Assembly: GCA_950295325.1 (NCBI GenBank)
Contig: OX485809.1
Coordinates: 10,292,001 to 10,356,000, forward strand
From: Polytrichum commune
Taxonomy: Eukaryota; Streptophyta; Polytrichopsida; Polytrichales; Polytrichaceae
Reading direction: 5' to 3'
DNA length: 64,000 bases
Positions 22,257 to 32,607 of the stretch are shown piece after piece (position 1 is the stretch's first letter; the number at the start of each line of letters is the position of its first letter). The notes under the pieces were generated by a model. The model saw nothing but the letters and a program-made list of their open reading frames with translations, did no database searches and had not been told where the DNA came from. Both the position numbers and the translations under genes were made by a program.

Positions 22257-23190
22257 CTATGAGACGTTGCAATACTCATGAAATTGAAAATGCAATAAAT
22301 ATGTGATTGTGGCAAACATACCTTGAGCAACTACATCATGCATGACCCTCATGTCTATTGCCTTGCCAACATACCTTGCATGTCCAACAACTCCAACACC
22401 ATAGCATGCATTGCTTCCATTAGCCAAGTTGACTCTAAGATCCTCCTCCAACCACCTCTCTTGGAGATCCATCATGGCAAAGTAACTTTTATCACCCTCC
22501 AACCCAACAACATAGTCATCATGGAGAGTGATTAATTTCTCTCTCCTCCACTTGATGGTCAAGAGCGATTCATTGTGCGTTAAAATACCTCATATTTGCC
22601 ACCCCGTAAGTGTATCAAAAATACATTGGAGATGTCTTCCATTTGAATATCACAAGGATTCATTATGATCATCCAAATTGGAACAACTCTCCTCACATCC
22701 ATGCTTGCGGACCACAATGGAATCGCCCATGTGGGGTATGGATAGAATGATCCATTTTTGCACAAGACTAATACCCAAATGCTTCTTGATACAAAATTGT
22801 GCCCATGCATAATGTTGTTATGAGATAGATTCACACGATTTTGCAAACCAACCTTTCCAAACTTGGCACACTCTGTTTTACCCTCATTCATATCATTGGA
22901 CGAAACATTGTGATGCACAAACTCAAAATACTCTTCCCCGTTGTCCTTCATATAATACTCATCCATGGCCAAGAGGGTGTGTGATCCCTCATCCCTCAAA
23001 CTACTTGCAAAACACAACATGACTCATTGGAGGATGTTCATCCCATCTCAAACAAGCCTTCATTTTCTTGTTCAACAATGGCAGACTGTTGAAATTCTCT
23101 TCCACTATCTTTTGAAAATATTTATGGGTCAATGCCCCACCCCTCTCCACATAGCACAATCCAACTATAAAAATGCTCCTCAATGAACTT
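22257..23190 (-). pseudogene. Decayed protein-coding gene of unknown family
   Basis: Three consecutive minus-strand frames join into one protein-like reading only if frameshifts are allowed. They are: 23183-23001 (ending DEHPPMSHVVFCK), 23020-22580 (MDEYYMKDNGEEYFEFVHHN, CKNGSFYPYPTWAIPLWS, CDIQMEDISNVFLIHLRGG), and 22562-22257 (LTHNESLLTIKWRREKLIT, VNLANGSNACYGVGVVGHAR). The breaks fall near 23,010 and 22,585. Composition is that of an ordinary globular protein, not low complexity. I do not recognise the family and cannot exclude a transposon origin. Broken in this copy. Confidence 0.5.
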
Positions 23191-23814
23191 CCTCAAATTC
23201 ACAAGAAGTCTAAAGTCAATATCTATTCCTCCAACCGTAATATTATATAAGCCTCGAAATATTCAAGACAACCACAGGTTCGCTCTTGTGCTTGAGCACG
23301 AGCAAGAGCTCGCATCCTCGGAGGGATCGTAAAAATGTAATAAGAATTCACCCAAAAAAAAAACCAATAGGATTTTTGTCCCTCACCGTACCTTCACATT
23401 GGCTAATCCAACAAATGCACATGAGAACACACTACTTATTCATTATCAAAGTGAAATTTATATTTCTTATTGAATGGTCATATACTTAAGTGTCCCATGT
23501 ATGTTGACTATTGAAATTTGAATGTTAACAAAGTTTGAGCATGTATAGGCCGATCAGTTTGAAGAATGTGTTTTTCTTGTGTCTGTTCTTAGATCTACAC
23601 CTAACCATACACCACTCAATCATAAGCATGCATTTAGGATGAGTAACCAAATTAGGGTTGTTTACCTTGTGAATCTGATTGTGAATTGTATCGAGGGTAC
23701 ACCATGTAGTCCTATTAGTGTGGATTACTATTTAGAGTTACGTGTCGCTATAACATTTAATGAGAATACCATTTTTCGCTGTATAAATTATTTCACATTC
23801 CTTGACATGCAAAC
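23191..23814. other. Intergenic with a dispersed repeat fragment
   Basis: About 23,540-23,680 is a member of the TTAGATCTACACCTAACCAT repeat family also seen near 17.2, 27.8 and 62.5 kb. No gene. Confidence 0.4.
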
Positions 23815-24180
23815 TACATTAAGTATTGTATTTAGTGTCACCAATTCTATTTGTCTCGCTCCATACTAGTTGTAAACTGCACATGTAGTGTCACCGACAC
23901 TAAATGTTAACCCAACATTATTTGTCATTCCTTGTAAAAACAAACTGGGCATTATAGATTACAATGGTGCAATTCCTATCACTTACTAAGTGATGTTTCA
24001 TCCAAACTTCAATCATCCATCTCAATATTTCAATACAAGTGTTAGGACGCAAATATATATACCAAACTTTGTTTCAATAATTGGCATGAATTTCATTCAA
24101 ATTTCAATAATCAATAACAATATTTGTCAACTTATTCATAAGAAGTGTCGTTAGAAACGTTACCACAATAACATAAAAAC
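23815..24180. mobile_element. MITE with TTTAGTG end (copy C, one end degraded)
   Basis: Begins TTAAGTATTGTATTTAGTGT and follows copy A (2.4 kb) closely through CACCAATTCTATTTGTCTCG and TAGTTGTAAACTGC. The right terminus has lost the CACTAAA palindrome. Confidence 0.6.
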
Positions 24181-24784
24181 CATACCACACTAGAAAATAA
24201 ATTATGATAACACCTACCTCCAAATGTTAACCCACACTAAGTGCACTATTCGATACAACATTCTCTTTCAACTTGTGCAAACATGTGACAAGAAGAAACG
24301 ACATGTTCTTGTAAACATGCTTGTGAGAGACGAAGAAGAAATAAACGGACTTTAGTACTAACTTACCTACAGTGAAATGTGAATTAGGTTGTCCCATGCT
24401 AACTTATCAACATCCCACATTATTTTGAGTATCTTGTTTTTCATGTGAACGCATAAACAAACTTGTAAAGTTTTGTAGATTGATTTTTACCCAAGATAAT
24501 TTGCATGGATAAAGAGGCAATCTATTTGAGAAGGCAACCTAATTGCACATACCCATGTAGCATGTTCATTTAAAGAGGATGCATGTGTATATGGTTCAAC
24601 ATTGTGATGGTCAAAACCATTTCACATCCTTATCTTGGGCGGCGCATGTGTTAGGCGAATAGGTTTCAAGGCTATGTGTTTGCCCGAACTTGCAAAAGTT
24701 TGCTTGAACTTTAAGCAATGTGTTCACATGTGCATTGTGATTGAAGGGGCTCGGGCTTCGGGGTCGGAGGGGGCTATATCTTAG
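24181..24784. other. Intergenic, no gene seen
   Basis: AT-rich, no supported gene or element. Confidence 0.4.
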
Positions 24785-25208
24785 TAAAACAAGAAAACGG
24801 TAGAACCGTGAGGCTCTGTCCTTTACTATGAAAGACTACAATTATAGTTGTCCACTTTGCTCATGCCATTCCATGGTTATTTACTATATCAAACCTTTCT
24901 TGGATTTTGTGCACCTTCTTCTCAAATGCAAGTCAAGGATTGAAGCTACTCATTTATCACCCGAAATTTCTAAAATAAATAATCAAGAATTGGCGAAATA
25001 ACTATAGTTAACTAGATTTCTTTCAATACATTATAGGGAGCAATCATATATATATATATATAAACTATAGTTAACATCCACATTAAATAAAGTGGACCAA
25101 AAATAACAAGAACAAGTAACGTCCAAGTGTGAACGCAAAGTGGTTAGGAAATTTGCTCTTGAAACGAAGAAGTTGATGCATAGTCTCTGTCCTACAGACA
25201 CAACCAAC
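24785..25208 (+). repeat. Dispersed 0.4-kb repeat, copy 1
   Basis: Runs from GAAAACGGTAGAACCGTGAG through AACAAGTAACGTCCAAGTGT to TAGTCTCTGTCCTACAGACA. It is shared with 35,895-36,320 (same orientation) and 36,665-37,035 (opposite orientation). It includes an (AT)n microsatellite. This copy runs directly into a coding-like segment, so it may be the left part of a larger element. Confidence 0.65.
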
Positions 25209-25707
25209 AAAATCCCTCCTTATAGGACGGCCAAACCATTTCAATTGGTCCCCTTGCTCAACAATTGTGGAGATACGTTGTCAACATCATTTGACAATTC
25301 TTTGCCAAAAAAGGGAATCTCAGTCCGCGCAAGTCATTTTCCATGTTGTAATGTCTTTTTTTATCAACCTTTGTGCAAAACACTTAAACGGTTATGTGCA
25401 TCTAGTTTTTCTTAAGAAACGGTCTTTCATGGATCATCTGGTGGTAGCGGAATGATATGGTTTCAATAAATTACAATGGCCCATTGAGAAAACATGTCAA
25501 ATCAGTTGGGATGCCTTGCATGATTACGGGAGGATTGAATGGAAACGAACGCTTAGGGACTTGGAAAAAGCCCCGGATGTGGCCTACCATGACATTCTCA
25601 ACAAAACTTTTTTGACTTGGGGGGGGGGGGTCAAAGATCTTATTGTGATCCGGAGCAACTTAGTCGTTACTGGGAAGGATACGCCTCATATGAGCATTAT
25701 TTCTTAA
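25209..25707 (+). pseudogene. Decayed coding segment, unknown (probable transposon gene)
   Basis: Reading with frame changes gives a continuous protein-like text: KRSFMDHLVVAE, a stop, YGFNKLQWPIEKTC, WDALHDYGRIEWKRTLRDL, DVAYHDILNKTFLTWG, then a shift at a run of about 12 G (25,619-25,630), then VKDLIVIRSNLVVTGKDTP ending at a TAA near 25,705. At least one stop and one homopolymer-associated frameshift break it. It directly follows the dispersed repeat at 24.8-25.2 kb. I cannot name the family. Confidence 0.4.
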
Positions 25708-26599
25708 TTTCCACTCGGGTTGCATTGTTTTGGTCGGGTTGGTTGTATTATGGGTTCTTTTTGCAATAGAATTTTCAATTTGTGCGCAAAAATATTTTTG
25801 GTTATGCATTGCTAAAACATTTTCTTGAGACTATCGTGTTTTACCCAATTAACACAAGTAATTCATGTGCACACTGAAGAATATGATATAACTTAGTTGG
25901 TAAAATATAATAATGTCGAGAAAAAGCTGCCAAATACGTTCGCACAAATGGCTTATGCCAAACAAGCTTTCAAGCAAGGAAAATTGGACTACAATGTGAT
26001 TGTGCTCCTTCAATTATATGTGTGTGTGTGTTTCCCTTTGAGAGCATGCCATTGATGCAACTTGGATCATTACTTTAAGATGAAAGAATTTGTGTTGCTC
26101 ACAATTACATTCTTGTGAATATAATCCTAATCTTTGAAGGAGGAAATAATATATACGTAATACATGGGAGGTACATTTGAAACCAACTGCTAAACTTTCA
26201 TTTGGGTGCATCTCATTATGTGAATAATATACAAGATTTTGAAACATGTGATCATATCAAGGGTTCTATTGTATTATATAATTATAATGCACTTTGAAGT
26301 CACTTTCCACCAATATTTTCCAAACATTTGTTGCCACTTGCATCACTTGCATCTTTCATGTGTACTTTCCTCCTCCCAAATATGACATTCTTTTTGTTCC
26401 AATCTTCAATTGATCGTTATCAAATGTAATAACTTTTATTTTTGTGAACTACTTTTATTTATTGAAAATTTCTTTTTCATGGGAATTTTTGCCACTTTGC
26501 AATCAAGCATCACATGAATCATAAATGGTTCGCTTAACTTGCGAGCATGATTGTTTGTACAATGTACATGCATTAGAGGTTAGGCTTGTGCTACAATTA
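25708..26599. other. Intergenic, no gene seen
   Basis: AT-rich; includes a short (GT)n tract near 26,021-26,030. No supported gene. Confidence 0.4.
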
Positions 26600-26972
26600 G
26601 GGCCGGTTTACACTACGGTGGAGAAGTCCACTGGTCATGAAAAGAAGGGCGTTTCTCAATTGTGATTGGTCGAAAATGCAACTCTTGACCGGTGGGTGTT
26701 TACACTAGGTGAAGAAAACAATGGTGGTGAACTTTTCTCATGGATGATAAAATGACATGGCCGCCTACATGGCGGCACTTTTTGGAGTTGGGCTTCTCCG
26801 GAGGAGGAGTTTCTTGTCCGGCCTCAAGAGGCCGGAGAAGCCCAACTCAATAAAAATATTTTATTGCTTTAATTCTTCTCCGGCACATCCACCATTTGCC
26901 TCATATAACCATGTCTTGGCCAAGCATTCTTGACCGACCGGAGGCCTTCTCCACCGTAGTGTAAACCGGCCC
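26600..26972. mobile_element. Tourist/PIF-Harbinger MITE, intact ends
   Basis: A 373-bp element with perfect 27-bp terminal inverted repeats beginning GGGCCGGTTTACACTACGG, flanked by TTA on both sides (26597-26599 and 26973-26975). TTA duplication plus GGG..CCC ends is the signature of PIF/Harbinger MITEs. The centre carries a second hairpin (GAGTTGGGCTTCTCCGG against CCGGAGAAGCCCAACTC at about 26,793-26,849). The perfect ends argue for a young insertion. Confidence 0.9.
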
Positions 26973-26975
26973 TTA

Positions 26976-28330
26976 GAATTATTTTGCTAACCATCTTATA
27001 AATAATTTCATTAAGTAGTGTGGTTTGCACATGTATGATTGTGGGAGTTGACTCATAATCACAAAAGTAAACAACAAGAATAACATGGTTGGTTGTTGTG
27101 GTTACTTAGAGAGGGTGATGTGGATTTTGAGGCATTGGTGCCCTACGGATGGAGGTGGCAGCCATCTGTCACCTCCATGGTGCTCTTTCCCTTGTGCAGC
27201 TCCTCAGGGCACCTCATGAGACATTTTTGATGTCTTTGCAATAAGACATGTGAATGATATTGTTTCATAGTATGTGACACATCGTTGAGTGTAGATGCCT
27301 CTAGGATGATATTCGTTGGCCAAGCCAAAGCCAACATAAGATAAGAGCAATATGGAAGTATTTTCACGTCAATTAACATATTCAACTGATTTGAAAAGTG
27401 CACTTGATTTAAAAATGATGGTTTCTAGATGTGTTCACTTTTGACATGGTTAGCTAAAAGTGGAAGCATGTAGCTCAACTACACATTTGACTAGATTGGG
27501 CCTCTCATATGCTTTGGGGTGAAGAGTTAAGGTATACAAGTAAGAAATAGTTACTTCTCCATGTTTACTACATATACAACTTCAACGTGAAATTTCCTAA
27601 TATTGGCTGATCTACAAATATTGTTGGAGAAGCCATATCAATCGTGAAGACATTTGGATATCGCCATGAGTTGATATGATTTTCCAAAGGTGATTAGTTA
27701 TGGAGCCACAACTTGGTTAGGTAGGCTTTGTAACTATGTTGACTATGGAGCTTGGAATGGTTAACGGATTTTGACACATAGTCAAATCCTTGTTAACCAC
27801 ATGTTTTTTTCGATTCCCTTTTTAGATCCACACCTAACCATTATCGATCATATATAACTTAGGTAATCATTTAAGACAAACAACTAATCAGGTCCATTGA
27901 TCTTAAGATAAGCATCCTTAATTCATTCACTCATCTTGAACAAACACCTATACTTGAGTGGTGTATGACATGGGTGTAAGACCAAATACCAAAAAAACAT
28001 GTGTTCAAAAGAGATCGGCTCACGTGCTCAAGATCTGTTAACTATTCTAGGCTTAATATTCATCCATTCTATGAGAAGTGGTGCAGAACAAAATTTATCC
28101 ATTTAAGACCCGCTCACCGTAAACGTCCAACCTTAAATTTCCCTTTGCTATCCAAGGTCTTGTTTTTTTTTGTTTTTGATATAACTTGCATATCATGTAT
28201 GCGGATTTGTGTTATGTTTGATAACAAGGAATATGTTTCCCCAATCCAATCCAAGCCATGGGAATCTAACACATGTCTATATGTTCGGTAGTATGTTTGG
28301 GGGAGTGCATAACTACCTATTACTTAAGTT
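26976..28330. other. Intergenic with a dispersed repeat fragment
   Basis: About 27,770-27,910 belongs to the TTAGATCCACACCTAACC repeat family. Otherwise no gene is supported. Confidence 0.4.
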
Positions 28331-28334
28331 CTAG

Positions 28335-29035
28335 GGACTCACATGTGCACATGTCATGTGAGTCTTCTTATGATGGTTCCATTCCACCACAATGGGCATG
28401 ACCATGGAGTATGCATGTGTGGGGACGCACATGTGCACATGTCATGTGGGTCTTCTTATGATGGAACCATTCCATCACGGTGGGCATGGCCATGGATGCA
28501 TGCATGTATGGGGACGCATGTGTGCATAAGCCACATGGATGTTCTTGTGATGGATCCATTCTATCACGATGGGTATGGCCATGGAGGCATGCATGTATGG
28601 GGACGCATGTGTGCATAAGCCACGTGGGTCTTCTTGTGATGGGTACATTCCATCACGATGGGCATGGCCATGGATGCATGAATGTATGGGGACGCATGTG
28701 TGCATAAGCCACATGGATGTTCTTGTGATGGATCCATTCTATCACGATGGGTATGGCCATGGAGGCATGCATGTATGGGGACGCATGTGTGCATAAGCCA
28801 CGTGGGTCTTCTTGTGATGGGTACATTCCATCACGATGGGCATGGCCATGGAGGCATGCATGTATGGGGACGCACATGTGCACAAGTCACGTGGTTCTTC
28901 TTGTGATGGATCCATTCCATCACGATGGGCATGCATGTATGGGGACGCACATGTGCATAAGCCATGTGGGTCTTCTGGTGATTGGCCCATTCCATGACGA
29001 TGGGCATGGCCATGGAGGCATGTATGTGTGTATGT
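28335..29035. repeat. 89-bp minisatellite array, about eight units
   Basis: The word GGGGACGCA recurs at 28421, 28510, 28599, 28688, 28777, 28866 and 28941; spacing is 89 bp except the last (75 bp, loss of a 14-bp piece). Units at 28510 and 28688 are identical and differ from those at 28599 and 28777, showing a 178-bp dimeric higher-order repeat. All frames are open in places because 89 is not a multiple of 3, so the open frames here are not genes. The array ends about 520 bp before the E2 start codon. Confidence 0.9.
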
Positions 29036-29558
29036 GGCGGCCACGGGTGCAGCAGCAGACTAGACTAGGGTTTGAGCATTCGTTGATACGCTTGGGCTTC
29101 CAATCGGGCATCGTCATCGTCTTCGCCAGGAAGCAGCGCAGCATCATAATCATCATCATCATTGCCACCATCATCATCATCATCACCATCCGTGGGTGGG
29201 CACAAGTCGCATGGCCGATTGAACTTCCGCAAACTGCAGCTGCCGCAAGTGATTTAAGTTAAGTTAGAGGGGAAGCATAGGATCGCAACTCTAAAGCGCT
29301 CAAGAAATTGCTCATTTCTGCAGTTTCCGGCATGGGCGGGGACTGATGAGCGATGCAATCGCTGGTCAATTGTCTGCCTTCAAGTTACTAGAGTTCCCAC
29401 AATCTCCACAGCTTTGATCGCAGACATCCGGCAGGCCCAAAGGTTTGCAGTACCGTGTAATTGTTCCTGCTCAATTCGACGGTGTTCGGGGGAGTGAACA
29501 GAATTGAATTGCCACGTGTGTAAAGAGTTTTCGGAGTCATCAGGAGGTTGTGGTCACC
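29036..29558 (+). promoter_or_regulatory. Promoter and 5' UTR region of the E2 gene
   Basis: The region between the minisatellite and the ATG contains an (ATC)n microsatellite at about 29,142-29,190. It is richer in GC than the intergenic DNA. No clear TATA box was identified, as is common for housekeeping genes. Confidence 0.4.
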
Positions 29559-32500
29559 ATGAGCTCATCTGGATACGGCCAAAAGGAGAAGGTACGATTT
29601 CTTTATGCTTTGATGGATGCAGTTGTTAGAACGCGGTTCTTGTACGTAGGGATTAGAATTGCGTGTGAAGGATTTGGTGAGGGATAGGGTTTCGTACAGT
29701 AACTCAATTGTGCGCTTGTTTCTGTTGTCGATTCTGTTTGTGAGATTTTTTTAATGGCTCCTCGCTGTCTGTACGTAGGTATGAAGACTTTGGTGAGGGA
29801 TAGGGTTTCATATGGTAACTCAAGAATCGTGCGGTTGTTTTCTATTGTCGGTGCTTTGTTTGTGAAATTTGTTTAATGGATGGTTGGCTACTCGCTCTCT
29901 GTTGTTGCAGGTTCTCAGTCGAATTGCTGCCAATCGGTTGCAAAAGGAGTTGACTGAATGGCAAACGAATGCTCCATGCGGATTCAAGCACAAAGTCACC
30001 GACAGTCTGCAAAGGTAGAACTTGTCGGGATTTTCTTGTGTCTACGTGCCAGGGGCTTGGTAGGGGTGGTGTGCCTTGTTGTCTGTTGTTAGAGAAAGAA
30101 AGAAAGGTGACACTAATGTTGGAACCAGGCGTAAATTTTGTGCTGCTTCATCTTTCTTATGAAGTGCGGACAAGCCAGCCTGCACCAATCTCCCCCAAGG
30201 GCAAGCCCCTAAGTTCCCACATGGTTGGTTGAAAATATCTGGTTGGAAACTGAGTGTTAGGGAGGTCATCCATCCTCGTCATCTTTGAGTAGGTCCAAGT
30301 CTATATGTAAACCCGAAACAGGTATCAGAAGAATTTGAGGGCCCCGAAGACTACTACCTCCTTACAAAGGTGAACACCACAAACTGGTGCGAACAAGCTG
30401 GCCTGCACCAATCTCCCACAAGGTCAAGCACCTAGGATCCCACACACGGTTGGTTGAAAATATCCGGTAACACCGGATACCACCACTATGATTGGGTGGA
30501 CTATACGTGGTAGGGTGCACCAGAAATCAAGTGTTAGGAAGGTCACTCATCCAAGTACTATTCCGGCTTTGGGCGGCTTCGTTGTTTGAGTTTTTATGGC
30601 TTCTGATGGAAAAATATGTGAGCAGATGGATAATCGAGGTTCATGGAGCTCCAAATACGTTGTACGAGGGTGAACAGTTCCACTTGCAAGTTGATTTTCC
30701 TGAACACTACCCGATGGAGGCGCCTCAGGTAGGGAATCATTGAAGCACCATACCTCTGTCTCATGTTTATCTTACTTCGGATGTTTGTCATTAGGTTTTC
30801 ATGTGCCTTCTATGCAGGGTTTCAATGATACTGTGTTGTTAAGGTTTACTTCCCGTTTGTGATATCTGTGCCAGTGATTAGAAGAAGCTTTGCTGTAGAT
30901 TTCCTATAAATTTGTAAATATGATTGTGTATATTCTATGAATCATGGTGTATAAGTGTATTGCACAACTTCTGAGACTTTGTTTTGCAGGTTATTTTCAT
31001 GCAAATACCTCCATTGCACCCACACATCTACAGCAATGGGCACATCTGTCTTGGTGAGTACCAGAATATCATACTGCTTATTCCTGGATCTGTCCACAGG
31101 CTTCTGCTACTTGTTATATGCTGCGCAAATGGGCAATTTAAAATTTGAGATGAAACAATCCAAGGAAAAATGTAAAGCTCCATCTTAAATTTTTTTTGCT
31201 TCCTGCAATCAAAATGGTATGCTACTTTAAAACCCTTCATATTCTTAAGCAGTACAGCCAAAACTGAGCCAGTGATCATGTTACCTGTAGGTTATTGTGG
31301 AGTACCTTACAGAACACCGTGGAGTAGCCTCACATTCTAAAGTGGGCCTGAATGAGCTAGTTGGCTTTAAATTTCTCTGTAAACGTTTGAGTAGTTCAAT
31401 CGACATTGTCAGAGACTCAGAAAAGAGACTTCTCTGTCCCTTAGATAATCACCATGTGCAATTTCTGACTATGATCTGTCAATAGAGTCTGATCGGATTA
31501 TAGAATTTGATCTAAACAAATATCACTGATTTAATGAAAACTGTCACTCGATAAAACAAGCAATTGAGTGACACTAGTGGAATATGCCACATCTTCCAAG
31601 GCATTGTTTGTCACTTGTATATCACACAGTAATGTCAGTCTTTGTAATGAAAATGGAATAAAAATCAACAGTATAGATGATGTTTTTGTAGTGTTAGGTT
31701 CTCCCCCCAACTCTGCAACATTGATCCAACTTTACTTGCCTCAAAAAAATATGACCGGTATGTAGCAATTACTGTCTTATTCATGAAAAACAATCAAGGA
31801 GCGACTAGTCTCTGCAACTCTTTGGAGGTCTTCCTGCAAAGTTGATGTCTCCTGCAAAGTGTTAACTAGAGCTAGATTGATGTTTCACAACTTGTGTCAT
31901 CCTATCTATTGCATTTTGAAATCCTGCAAAGTTATAGTTGTTGTTTTGAAAATCTGCTACAATTCAAGTGTTGTCTGGCAGTCTTTAAATATGTTGGTTG
32001 ACTCCACAACCTTACTACATGTACTTTATTTTACCTGTTGTACTGGCTCTTTAAATAAGCATCCACCTTTGATCATGCTCAAACAGATATCTTATATGAC
32101 TCTTGGTCACCTGCAATGACTGTGAGTTCGATCTGCATCAGCATTCTCTCAATGTTGTCCAGTTCAACAGTCAAGGTAACTTCCTCATACTTGCTCCAGT
32201 TCTGGCATGTATATGATATCTTTCATCATGTAGAATTGTCCACTCCCATTGCTGTAAGCTTGCCAATTTGTAATTTTGTCTGGTAGCGTGGAAATAAAAT
32301 TGTATGGTAGTATAGATGCAGAAACTTCACTTGAGATTGGCATGTCGTCACTCCAGTGATTTGGAATGATTTCTTTTCCTGAATCTACCATGTGGAATTT
32401 CTTAGTACTGCCACCCTCTAGATCGTTGCGTAGAATAGGATCAGAGTGGGATCTTCTTGACTCAGTGTAATTTGTTAATTGCTAAACCTCTCCTTTTCCA

Positions 32501-32607
32501 TATTTCTGCAGGCCAGACCACCTGATGATGATCGATATGTACGAAATTGTCGGAATGGTAGATCTCCCAAAGAAACTCGCTGGTGGTTCCATGATGATAA
32601 AGTATGA
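29559..32607 (+). CDS. Ubiquitin-conjugating enzyme E2, UBE2W/UBC15-18 class
   Basis: Six exons (29559-29591, 29911-30014, 30626-30728, 30990-31053, 32087-32175, 32512-32607), all GT-AG and frame-consistent, encode 162 residues, the usual size of plant UBC15-18. The start is MSSSGYGQKEKVLSRIAANR. The UBC fold follows: RWIIEVHGAP (46 on), FPEHYPMEAPQ, then LHPHIYSNGHICLD with catalytic Cys100. The usual HPN is HPH, typical of the UBE2W class. DILYDSWSPAMTVSS and the C-terminal ETRWWFHDDKV are also diagnostic. The family accepts ubiquitin from E1 and transfers it with RING E3s; animal UBE2W modifies substrate N-termini. The E2 appears intact and is expected to act in cytosol and nucleus. Confidence 0.95.
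29640..29905. repeat. Tandem duplication inside intron 1 of the E2 gene
   Basis: TTTGGTGAGGGATAGGGTTT followed by GTAACTCAA occurs twice (about 29,675 and 29,795), each copy preceded by TGTACGTAGG and followed by a T-rich tract. The unit is about 120-130 bp and the copies are diverged by substitutions. Confidence 0.65.
30160..30475. repeat. Direct repeat inside intron 2 of the E2 gene
   Basis: About 85 bp (GCACCAATCTCCC..AAGG.CAAGC.CCTA, then GGTTGGTTGAAAATATC) occurs at about 30,160-30,245 and again at about 30,385-30,470. Confidence 0.6.

Noticed and set aside
28368-29035. CRISPR-like array
   Set aside because: The repeats are contiguous 89-bp minisatellite units with no unique spacers, in a plant nuclear genome.
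28343-29262. Many overlapping His/Met/Cys-rich open frames on both strands
   Set aside because: They are products of the 89-bp minisatellite, whose unit is not a multiple of 3, so every strand is open in stretches without being coding.
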